NCBI GenBank assembly: GCA_964443545.1 | Contig: CAYUCV010000020.1 | Coordinates: forward strand, 1-18,386 | Length of the DNA: 18,386 nt | Direction: 5' to 3' | Origin: JBAZKV01 sp964443545 | GTDB taxonomy: Bacteria > Margulisbacteria > WOR-1 > JAKLHX01 > JBAZKV01 | Shown here: positions 12,385 to 18,386 of the stretch, one piece after another | How positions within the stretch are numbered: the stretch's first letter is position 1 | How the letters are laid out: each line of letters opens with the position of its first letter | Made by a program: the position numbers and the translations under genes | Notes under the pieces: generated by a model | The model's database searches: none | Told to the model about the DNA's origin: nothing | The model's input: only the letters and a program-made list of their open reading frames with translations

Positions 12385-12456
12385 AACTCGCTACGCTCGC
12401 TCAGCATAGGGCAAGGCCCTGAGCGGAGCGAACGCAGTGAGCGAAGTCGAAGGGCC
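12385..12456. repeat. Dispersed GAGC...GTCGAAGGG repeat between the two tRNA-Leu genes
   Basis: GGCCCT (12415-12420) pairs with AGGGCC (12451-12456) around GAGCGGAGCGAACGCAGTGAGCGAAGTCGA. An additional CTCGCTACGCTCGCTCAG arm lies upstream. The right edge runs three bases into the acceptor strand of the second tRNA. It is a variant of the family in rnpB and at 12268. Confidence 0.7.
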
Positions 12457-12535
12457 GTCGTGGCGGAATTGGCAGACGCGCACGACTCAGGATCGTGTGG
12501 GTAACACCATGGGAGTTCGAGTCTCCCCGACGGCA
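12454..12535 (+). tRNA. tRNA-Leu (anticodon CAG)
   Basis: Acceptor GCCGTCG pairs with CGACGGC before discriminator A. The anticodon stem CACGA/TCGTG holds the loop CTCAGGA, so the anticodon is CAG and reads CUG. The long variable arm (TGGGTAACACCAT) and the T-arm GGGAG-TTCGAGT-CTCCC fit class II. CCA is not encoded. The -35 box of rho starts two bases downstream. Confidence 0.95.
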
Positions 12536-12537
12536 TA

Positions 12538-12567
12538 TTGACAACCGCAGCAAAGGCATTGTAGAAT
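12538..12567 (+). promoter_or_regulatory. Promoter of rho
   Basis: TTGACA (12538-12543), 18-bp spacer, TAGAAT (12562-12567). The predicted start is near 12574, leaving a leader of about 100 bases. Confidence 0.7.
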
Positions 12568-12573
12568 AGTGCT

Positions 12574-12675
12574 GTAAGCCGCACTTAGAGTGCCGCGCGA
12601 TAAACCAGCATATTTCGGATGACCAAAATTCTATCAATATAATTCTGCAGACCAATTAAACCACGGAGGAGCAAT
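12574..12675 (+). promoter_or_regulatory. Long 5' leader of rho
   Basis: About 100 bases separate the predicted start from ATG. It opens with a hairpin GCACT-TAG-AGTGC (12581-12593) and ends with GGAGGAG before the ATG. A second TATAAT at 12638-12643 could be an alternative -10. Rho leaders are autoregulated in several bacteria; here this is only inferred. Confidence 0.4.
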
Positions 12676-13920
12676 ATGGACATATCCGAGCTGCAAAAAA
12701 AGACGATACCGGAGCTTTTTGAACTGGCAAAGGAATTAAAAATACCCAACTACAGGCAGTTCAGAAAGCACGACCTCGTGTTCAAGATACTGGAGGCAAA
12801 GACACAGAGCAACGGACTCATCTTTGCAAAAGGGGTGCTCGAAATCCTTCCCGAGGGCTACGGGTTCCTCAGGACAGAAACTTATCTTCCCAGCGCCGAT
12901 GACATCTATGTTTCGCAGACACAGATGAGGAGGTTCGATCTTGCCAACGGCGACCTGATACAGGGCCAGGTACGCCCGCCTAAAGAAGGGGAAAAATACT
13001 TCTCCCTATTAAAGATAGAGGCAGTTAACGGCCAGGACCCCGAAAAGATAAGGGAAAGAGTCCCTTTTGACGCGATGACCCCCATCTTTCCGGACCAAAA
13101 GATAGTTCTCGAATATCTGGGCTGCCCTATGTCCGCCAGGCTTATCGACCTTATGTCCCCCATCGGTGTCGGACAGAGGGGAATGATAGTGTCGCCTCCC
13201 AAGGCGGGAAAGACGACCGTACTAAAGAATATCGCCAACAGTATTTCCAAGAATTTCCCGGAATTCATAATTAAGGTCCTTCTGGTGGACGAAAGGCCGG
13301 AGGAAGTTACCGATATGGCCCGGTCGGTCAACGGAGAAGTTATAAGCTCGACCTTTGACGAACCGCCTGAAAACCACATCAGGGTTGCGGAACTGGTGCT
13401 TGAGAGCGCCAAACGCCTTGTAGAAGCCAACAAGAATGTTGTGATCCTTTTGGACAGCATAACCAGGCTTGCCAGGGCCTATAACCTGGTGACCCCTCCA
13501 TCAGGAAGGACTCTGTCCGGAGGCCTTGACCCAACCTGTCTGCACAGGCCAAAGAGGTTTTTTGGCGCCGCCAGGAACATAGAAGGCGGAGGCAGCCTGA
13601 CGATACTTGCGACCGCGCTGGTGGAAACAGGCAGCAGGATGGACGATGTCATTTATGAGGAATTCAAGGGCACGGGCAATATGGAGCTGCATCTAAACAG
13701 AAAACTTTCCGACAGAAGGATCTTTCCGGCAATAGATGTGCGGATGTCCGGAACAAGAAAAGAAGAGCTGCTGCTGACAGAGGACGAGTTAAGAAAGGTC
13801 TGGCTGCTTAGGAAAGTGCTTGACAGCTTCGAAGGCAACGAAGCAACGGAGCAGTTAATAGACAGGCTAAAAGAGTACAAGTCCAACAAACAGTTCCTTG
13901 ACTCTGCGGATGTTAAATGA
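12676..13920 (+). CDS. rho: Transcription termination factor Rho
   Basis: Hexameric RNA-dependent ATPase that ends transcription and translocates along RNA. 414 residues. The N-terminal helical Rho_N domain begins with ELQKKTIPELFELAKELKI. The RNA-binding cold-shock-like domain holds GYGFLRTE and DDIYVSQTQMRRFDLANGD (59-95). The ATPase core has Walker A SPPKAGKTT (173-181), LLVDERPEEVTDMAR, Walker B VVILLDSITRLARAYN (Q-loop side) and the R-loop EEFKGTGNMELHLNR. There is no large inserted domain as in some Actinobacteria. A strong GGAGGAG lies 4 bases before ATG. It is transcribed from its own promoter downstream of the tRNAs. Confidence 0.97.
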   Translation: MDISELQKKTIPELFELAKELKIPNYRQFRKHDLVFKILEAKTQSNGLIFAKGVLEILPEGYGFLRTETYLPSADDIYVSQTQMRRFDLANGDLIQGQVRPPKEGEKYFSLLKIEAVNGQDPEKIRERVPFDAMTPIFPDQKIVLEYLGCPMSARLIDLMSPIGVGQRGMIVSPPKAGKTTVLKNIANSISKNFPEFIIKVLLVDERPEEVTDMARSVNGEVISSTFDEPPENHIRVAELVLESAKRLVEANKNVVILLDSITRLARAYNLVTPPSGRTLSGGLDPTCLHRPKRFFGAARNIEGGGSLTILATALVETGSRMDDVIYEEFKGTGNMELHLNRKLSDRRIFPAIDVRMSGTRKEELLLTEDELRKVWLLRKVLDSFEGNEATEQLIDRLKEYKSNKQFLDSADVK

Positions 13921-13921
13921 C

Positions 13922-13980
13922 CCAAAGTCCCGACGCTGAAGACCTCGACGAGCTCGGTCGAGTCGCGTCGGCTCCTTTGG
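13922..13980 (+). other. Compound stem-loop after rho
   Basis: Three nested stems pair in order: CCAAAG (13922-13927) with CTTTGG (13975-13980), CCGACGC (13930-13936) with GCGTCGG (13965-13971), and CTCGAC (13944-13949) with GTCGAG (13957-13962). It starts right after the rho stop. The CTCGAC/GTCGAG tip is reminiscent of the dispersed repeats elsewhere, but the flanks differ. Confidence 0.7.
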
Positions 13981-13996
13981 AAAAGATCAGCCGGAG

Positions 13997-14022
13997 CCGA
14001 ACCTTTAGGTTCGGGTTGTTTT
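13997..14022 (+). terminator. Probable Rho-independent terminator between rho and murF
   Basis: CCGAACC-TTTA-GGTTCGG is a perfect 7-bp stem with a tetraloop, followed by GTTGTTTTG. The U-run is imperfect. It ends only a few bases before the murF start codon, so it may act as an attenuator or sequester the murF start region. Confidence 0.6.
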
Positions 14023-14025
14023 GTG

Positions 14026-15315
14026 ATGTTTAAATACAAAGGTATTTCCTTTTCGGGCGTTTCTACCGATTCAAGGACTATAAAAAAAGGCGAGCTCTTT
14101 ATCGCGCTTAAAGGCCCCAATTTTGACGGCAGGCGCTTTGCCAAAGCCGCTCTAAAAAAAGGCGCATCGGCAGCCATTGTTTCAAACGGGCTCAAAGCCC
14201 TCCACGACATTGCCCTGGCCCACAGAAAAAAAATGAAAGCAAAGGTGATAGCCATCACCGGCACCAGCGGCAAGACCACCACAAAGGATATGCTATCTTC
14301 GGTATTGTCCCTTTGCGGGGCCACCCTCAAGACCGAGAAGAATTTGAACAATGAAATAGGCGTGCCGCTCACCCTTCTAAAAATAAGGCCGTCGCACAAA
14401 TATGCCGTGGTCGAGCTGGCGATGCAGAAAAAAGGGGAAATAAGGCAGCTGGCAAGGATATGCCGGCCGGACATAGCGGTTGTGACCAACACGGGACAGG
14501 CGCACCTTAAGCAGTTAAAGACCAGAAGGAACATTGCTCTTGCCAAAAGTGAGATCTTTGAATTCCTTCAAAAGGATTCCTTTGCTATTGTTAACAAAGA
14601 TGACGACCACTACCCTCTTCTTAGAAAAAAAGCTGGTCTGTCCGGAGCAAGGATAATTTCTTTCGGGATGACAGCCTCGGCAAATATTCGCGCTCTCTCC
14701 CCTTCCACAAAGGATAACAAAGCGGTTTTTACTCTTTGCGGCAGAGGCAGAAGGATAAACCTAAAGCTTTCGCTCCCCGGCGCACACAACATCTATAACG
14801 CGATGGCAGCCTCGGCAGCGGCAATAGAGCTGGGAATAGAAAATTCAAAGATAAAGCAGGGGCTGGCAAAAGCCGCTTTTTCCGGAAAGCGTCTTGAGAT
14901 CGTCAAGGGAAGAAAAAAAACCACAATAATAAACGATACATACAACGCCAATCCATCATCGATGAAAGCCGCTCTAGCGGTGCTGGCAGGCCTATCCCCC
15001 GCTGAAAAGGGAAAGACATTCAAAAGAATTGCGGTACTCGGGGATATGCTTGAGCTTGGAAAGGCCTCAAAAAAAGCTCATCATGATATCGGGAAACTGT
15101 CCGCAGCGCTGAATATCGACATCCTCGTGGCCGCAGGGAAAGAAGCTAAGCACATCTATCTCGGAGCAAAAGGAAGCAATAACAGCGGTATGAGCATTTA
15201 TTATTTCGCGGACAAGTGTTCTGCGGCAAAAAAGATCGGGGAACTGCTTCGGCCCAATGACATCATTCTGTACAAAGCTTCCAGAGGCATGAGACTTGAG
15301 GATATCATCCGCTAA
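14026..15315 (+). CDS. murF: UDP-N-acetylmuramoyl-tripeptide--D-alanyl-D-alanine ligase
   Basis: Cytoplasmic Mur ligase that adds D-Ala-D-Ala to the peptidoglycan precursor. 429 residues. The N-terminal domain shows GVSTDSRTIKKGELFIALKGPNFDGRRFAKAAL. The ATP-binding loop is ITGTSGKTTTKDML (77-90). The central domain has LKTEKNLNNEIGVPLTLL, AVVELAMQKKGEIRQLA and VVTNTGQAHL. The C-terminal domain has INDTYNANPSSMKAAL, RIAVLGDMLELG and LYKASRGMRLEDII. The stretch before STDSR is shorter than usual. ATG 14026 is chosen; GTG 14023 is adjacent. No Shine-Dalgarno is visible, and a hairpin ends just before it. Other division and cell-wall (dcw) genes are not next to it. Confidence 0.95.
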   Translation: MFKYKGISFSGVSTDSRTIKKGELFIALKGPNFDGRRFAKAALKKGASAAIVSNGLKALHDIALAHRKKMKAKVIAITGTSGKTTTKDMLSSVLSLCGATLKTEKNLNNEIGVPLTLLKIRPSHKYAVVELAMQKKGEIRQLARICRPDIAVVTNTGQAHLKQLKTRRNIALAKSEIFEFLQKDSFAIVNKDDDHYPLLRKKAGLSGARIISFGMTASANIRALSPSTKDNKAVFTLCGRGRRINLKLSLPGAHNIYNAMAASAAAIELGIENSKIKQGLAKAAFSGKRLEIVKGRKKTTIINDTYNANPSSMKAALAVLAGLSPAEKGKTFKRIAVLGDMLELGKASKKAHHDIGKLSAALNIDILVAAGKEAKHIYLGAKGSNNSGMSIYYFADKCSAAKKIGELLRPNDIILYKASRGMRLEDIIR

Positions 15316-15341
15316 ACGTCTGCTCCCCTGTCTGTTTGTCA

Positions 15342-15370
15342 TTGACAAGACAATACAAAGAATGTATAAG
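15342..15370 (+). promoter_or_regulatory. Promoter of the motor operon
   Basis: TTGACA (15342-15347), 17-bp spacer, TATAAG (15365-15370). The -35 lies in a small inverted repeat TTGTC-ATT-GACAA (15337-15349), which could be an operator. The predicted leader is about 48 bases. Only a weak GGGGA is seen before the start. Confidence 0.65.
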
Positions 15371-15424
15371 TATATTTGAAATAAACTCGCTTGCAGTTTG
15401 AAAGCGGGGATCGGTAATATCACA

Positions 15425-16867
15425 ATGAAGAAAAAGACTTTCCTGCTGTTTTTGTCTGTATTGCTTTTGCTGGGGACCGCAGCAGTATCCCAGTCCTTTA
15501 TGCCGGTCGCCGAAAAAGTGGCGATCGAGAACCATCTGGAGAACAGACTGACGAATGCCCTGAACTCCGTTCTTGGAGAAGGCAACTTCATAGTGATAGT
15601 GGATGTCGTTCTTAACCCGGAAAGAAAAGAAAGCACCCGCGAGAGGTGGGAAACACGGACAAAACAATCAACTCAGCCAACGGGCGCCAAAGAGATCCTT
15701 CCGGGGATCCCTTCAAGGACCGAAATGGAACGAGCTCCGGAATCCTCTCAGGTAAACAAGATCGTGGAGAACATGGTCTCCCTGCCTCCAAACCTTGTCA
15801 AAAAGATTAGCACAATAATAGTCATAGACAGAAAGGTCCCCGAGGAAAAGATAGCGACCGCAAAAAAAGTAGCCGGCATCGTGCTCAATCTCGACCAAAA
15901 GAGGGGGGATACGATCAAGACCCAACAGGTGGAGCTGAACCTCGTAAAAGAGATCGAAAAGAAAAAGAAGTTCACCGACTACATTTCCGTGGACAACGTC
16001 ATAAAATATGTTTCTATCTTCCTTGCTATCGGAATATTGGTGATCTATTTCCTCAACAGGATCGCGGGATTGTCAATGCAAGCCATTTCAAGCATTAAAG
16101 AAGGCGGAAAAAAAGATTTCACCCCCTTTGCCGCGGCTGCGCAGCAGTCCTCCCCCGGCACCTTTGGAGAGGCAGCACTTGCTTACGGAAGCCGCGATCC
16201 CGAGGACAGGATAAAAAAGCCTTTCTCTTTCATATCGCAGAATGAGGTCCCCAAACTGGTCCGGATCCTTGACGAAGAGGACGACAACACCATAGCCGAC
16301 ATACTTTCCTCTCTTGATCCGGTCCTTTCTTCACACATAATTTCCCAGATGTCGGGAAAACTTAAGGAAGACATCTATGCCAGACTGCTGTCCCCCAGGC
16401 AGCTCAAACCCGAAGAGATCAAAGAAATGGAGGCCAGGATAAAAAGCAAGCTCGAAGGCTCTCTCGGAGGAGATCAGGATGTTCTTGCGATAATAGAGAA
16501 CGCGGACTCGCAAACAGCTGAAGATATTATAAGCTCCCTGGAAAAAACCAGCCCTGAACAAGCCGCGGACATCAAGAAAAGAATAGTCCTGTTCTCCGAT
16601 GTCCTCAAATTGGGAAAGACCGATATTTCGAAACTTCTGAGCAGAGTAAAAATCGAGGACATAGCAGTGATCTCACAAAATGCTGACGATTCCCTTAAAA
16701 AACTGCTTCTTGATAACCTTCCCGAAGAGACCAGATCGCTGGTAAAGGAATGGGTAGAGATGATGCCGGCGCAGCCGCACGAGGCAGTTGAAGCCGCAAA
16801 AAAGAACATTGGACAGACCGCCCGGCTTATGGAAACTGCCGGAGAGATAACAATAAACAGGAGTTGA
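15425..16867 (+). CDS. FliF(RBM3)-FliG fusion: minimal MS-ring/rotor protein
   Basis: A 480-residue protein combining parts of two flagellar rotor proteins. Residues 1-24 are a signal peptide or first membrane helix. Residues 31-172 match the FliF RBM3/collar region: LENRLTNALNSVLGEGNFIVIVDVVL, then after a Pro/Ser-rich loop VNKIVENMVSLPPNLVKKISTIIVIDRKV and VLNLDQKRGDTIKTQQVEL, the counterpart of FliF's VGxDxxRGDxVxV. Residues 192-210 are the second membrane helix. From 272 on it follows FliG: EVPKLVRILDEEDDNTIADILSSLDP (middle domain), DVLAIIENADSQTAEDIISSLEKTSPEQAADIKKRIVLFSDVLKL (middle-to-C-terminal), and a torque-helix-like segment near 431-453. RBM1, RBM2 and the FliG N-terminal domain are missing, which fits a covalent fusion. 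It leads an operon with motA- and motB-like genes. ATG 15425 is preferred over TTG 15398. Confidence 0.8.
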   Translation: MKKKTFLLFLSVLLLLGTAAVSQSFMPVAEKVAIENHLENRLTNALNSVLGEGNFIVIVDVVLNPERKESTRERWETRTKQSTQPTGAKEILPGIPSRTEMERAPESSQVNKIVENMVSLPPNLVKKISTIIVIDRKVPEEKIATAKKVAGIVLNLDQKRGDTIKTQQVELNLVKEIEKKKKFTDYISVDNVIKYVSIFLAIGILVIYFLNRIAGLSMQAISSIKEGGKKDFTPFAAAAQQSSPGTFGEAALAYGSRDPEDRIKKPFSFISQNEVPKLVRILDEEDDNTIADILSSLDPVLSSHIISQMSGKLKEDIYARLLSPRQLKPEEIKEMEARIKSKLEGSLGGDQDVLAIIENADSQTAEDIISSLEKTSPEQAADIKKRIVLFSDVLKLGKTDISKLLSRVKIEDIAVISQNADDSLKKLLLDNLPEETRSLVKEWVEMMPAQPHEAVEAAKKNIGQTARLMETAGEITINRS

Positions 16868-16874
16868 GGCTAAA

Positions 16875-17633
16875 ATGGATCTTACTACAGTACTGGGCAT
16901 ATCTCTTGCTTTGACGATCGCATCCCTTGTGGTCTCTTTTCACGGAAGCATTTCCGTCTTCTGGGACCTCGAAGCTTTTTTGATCGCGTTCGGGGGCACT
17001 TTTGCCGCGACACTCATCAATACGCCTTTCCCCAATCTTCTGAACGCCATAAAATCATCATTCTCCCTGCTGTTCTCGACAAGATATAAAAGCTCAGAGG
17101 TAATTCCTCTGATGAAAAGGCTTTCGGAAAAGGCAAAAAAAGAAGGTGTGTTCGCCCTCAAGAACGAGGGAAAGAACTGGCCCGACGCTTTTCTTGAAAA
17201 AGCCGTCTCGCTTCTGATGCTCAATTTTGGGGCTCACGCCATAAGGACGATACTGGAGAACGAGATAATAGAAACAAGGGCAAGGCACCGCTCCACGATC
17301 AACATTTTAAGGACGGCCGCGCTGTACGCCCCGGTGTTCGGGCTCTTCGGCACCCTCCTGGGCGTTATACAGGTCCTTACAAAGATCGGGAACCCGGCAG
17401 AAGTGGGGCCTGCCATGTCTACAGCCGTTATGGCCTCGGTTTACGGCATACTGCTGGCCTATATGGTACTGCATCCCACCGCCGGCAAACTGCGCCTGCG
17501 CGATGACGAGGAGATCCTGGCAAAAGCCATGATACTTGAGGGCATCCTGCTCATCCGCGCGCACGAAATGCCGTCCGCGGTAGAAAAGCACCTTTATTCC
17601 TATGTCAGCAGCAAACCCAAGCTCAAAAAATAG
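16875..17633 (+). CDS. MotA-like stator protein (MotA/TolQ/ExbB superfamily)
   Basis: An ion-channel stator subunit of 252 residues, close to MotA length. Membrane helices lie at about 3-23 (VLGISLALTIASLVVSF), 33-53 (FLIAFGGTFAATLI), 145-175 (AALYAPVFGLFGTLLGVIQVL) and 180-205 (AMSTAVMASVYGILLAYMVL). The long cytoplasmic loop between helices 2 and 3 is the MotA type that touches FliG in flagella. YAPVFGLFGTLLGVI and HPTAGKLRLR carry the two prolines known to matter in MotA, which favours MotA over ExbB/TolQ. The gene starts 7 bases after the FliF-FliG gene with GAGG upstream, and the motB-like gene follows 2 bases after its stop. Confidence 0.9.
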   Translation: MDLTTVLGISLALTIASLVVSFHGSISVFWDLEAFLIAFGGTFAATLINTPFPNLLNAIKSSFSLLFSTRYKSSEVIPLMKRLSEKAKKEGVFALKNEGKNWPDAFLEKAVSLLMLNFGAHAIRTILENEIIETRARHRSTINILRTAALYAPVFGLFGTLLGVIQVLTKIGNPAEVGPAMSTAVMASVYGILLAYMVLHPTAGKLRLRDDEEILAKAMILEGILLIRAHEMPSAVEKHLYSYVSSKPKLKK

Positions 17634-17635
17634 CC

Positions 17636-18349
17636 ATGACCCTAAGAAGAAATTTTGAAGCAGAAGAAGCCGAAGCCGAATCGGACCAGTTCAGATCGAC
17701 CGCCTGGGCCGTGAACCTTGCCGACCTCATGACCTTTTTAATGATCTTTTTCCTGCTGATGTTCTCTTTTTATTTTTCTATGGCGCAGAACCCGGAATAT
17801 AAGAGCCGGTTCGAAAAAAGCATCAAGAGCATAGAGCAGCAGTTCAGCAAAAAAGACTTCAAGGCCGCGGGGGTCACCATGGTGCAGCCCAGGGAAGTTA
17901 AGCCCCACATACAGTCAGAGGACGAAAAAAGCATGATAGACGCCAAGACCGTAACGCTGAAAAAAGAGATGTATTTTCTTTACAGCGGCGAACTCTCGGC
18001 CAAGGACACCAGGGAGATAATCAAAAAGGCCTATCTGGCCTCCCGGAGCGACGCTTCTTCTATAGTGAATGCCGATGTTCCCGAACTGGAGCTGGCCGAG
18101 GATGAAGTCGCAGCCTATGTCGTAACACAGATAAGGATACCGGCAAACATAATAAAAGGAAAAATGACCGTTAAACAGCATGAAGTAAAGCCCGGCGAAT
18201 CCCTGTGGAAGATCTGCTCCAAGTACGGGCTCGATCCCAAAAAATTTGTCCGCCAGATCGCAAGGGACAACAAACTGAAGAACCCCGGCATTATCCGCTC
18301 AGGAAAACCGCTGGAGATCAAGGTCTATCCTTTCCCTCTGTCCAATTGA
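17636..18349 (+). CDS. MotB-like stator protein with C-terminal LysM domain
   Basis: A 237-residue stator partner of the MotA-like protein. A charged cytoplasmic tail (1-20) precedes one membrane helix, VNLADLMTFLMIFFLLMFSFYF (26-47), with Asp30 in the place of the essential ion-binding Asp of MotB (ADxMT motif). A plug-like amphipathic stretch follows (QNPEYKSRFEKSIKSIEQQF). The middle (about 75-175) is unassigned. The C-terminus (about 180-230) is a LysM domain: HEVKPGESLWKICSKYGLDPKKFVRQI...NKLKNPGIIRSGKPLEI. LysM binds peptidoglycan GlcNAc and here replaces the OmpA-like domain of standard MotB. No Shine-Dalgarno is seen; the 2-base gap suggests coupled translation with motA. Confidence 0.82.
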   Translation: MTLRRNFEAEEAEAESDQFRSTAWAVNLADLMTFLMIFFLLMFSFYFSMAQNPEYKSRFEKSIKSIEQQFSKKDFKAAGVTMVQPREVKPHIQSEDEKSMIDAKTVTLKKEMYFLYSGELSAKDTREIIKKAYLASRSDASSIVNADVPELELAEDEVAAYVVTQIRIPANIIKGKMTVKQHEVKPGESLWKICSKYGLDPKKFVRQIARDNKLKNPGIIRSGKPLEIKVYPFPLSN

Positions 18350-18386
18350 TATCCCGGGTTCACTGCTTGTTTTCCCCCGGATTTCC

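Noticed and set aside
18350..18386. Terminator hairpin after the motB-like gene
   Set aside because: ATCCCGGG and CCCCCGGAT could pair across a 15-base loop, but pairing is imperfect and no T-run is visible before the window ends.

Overview
The window is a gene-dense piece of a bacterial chromosome. It has short gaps, ATGA-type overlaps and small operons, with no transposase, integrase, phage gene or CRISPR array. Gene content is mostly housekeeping: peptidoglycan (murF, an LCP ligase), fatty-acid synthesis (accD, accA), isoprenoids (ispE), translation (rpsT, two tRNA-Leu, RNase P RNA) and transcription termination (rho). Many ATA and AGG codons, the packing of short repeats into genes, and the unusual motor genes suggest an uncultured candidate-phylum bacterium. 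A lineage near Margulisbacteria/Saganbacteria (WOR-1) or Omnitrophica would fit, but this placement is inference and is not proven by the sequence.

Layout. 1-752: a 7-bp-period repeat, then a UPF0200-like P-loop kinase. 733-4547 (minus): a five-gene operon read as unknown protein, maf, BaiN-type flavoprotein, ferritin-like protein and LCP ligase. 4558-4795: back-to-back divergent promoters and a self-contained transcription unit (promoter, strong SD, 26-codon Trp-rich membrane peptide, terminator). 4828-8062: lipid kinase, larB, larC and RNase H. 8067-8496: RNase P RNA with its promoter and terminator. 8503-8931: yjbQ. 8932-9245: ambiguous. 9246-10395 (minus): rpsT and ispE. 10418-10434: a perfectly symmetric extended -10 element that can serve both rpsT and accD. 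10454-12535: accD, accA and two tRNA-Leu genes. 12538-13920: rho. 14026-15315: murF. 15342-18349: a three-gene motor operon.

The most interesting system is the motor operon. Its first gene encodes a FliF remnant (signal peptide, RBM3/collar domain and second membrane helix, with RBM1 and RBM2 missing) fused to a FliG-like middle and C-terminal domain. It is followed by a MotA homologue and a MotB-like protein that ends in LysM instead of an OmpA-like peptidoglycan-binding domain. Together they look like a stripped-down ion-driven rotor and stator in which MS ring and switch are one polypeptide. No rod, hook or filament gene is visible here.

The second theme is short dispersed repeats lying inside genes. 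A 28-bp palindrome (13-bp arms, 2-bp centre) sits in frame inside four protein genes (kinase, maf, larC, ispE). A second family (CCCCGAGC...GTCGAGGGG) sits in frame in the flavoprotein gene, in the P3 region of RNase P RNA, at its terminator, and directly against the 5' ends of both tRNA-Leu genes. Two 7-bp-period repeats and one CCCCCTT/AAGGGGG hairpin repeat are also present. Several genes have an extended -10 box placed so that the transcript would start at or within a few bases of the start codon, which suggests leaderless mRNAs.
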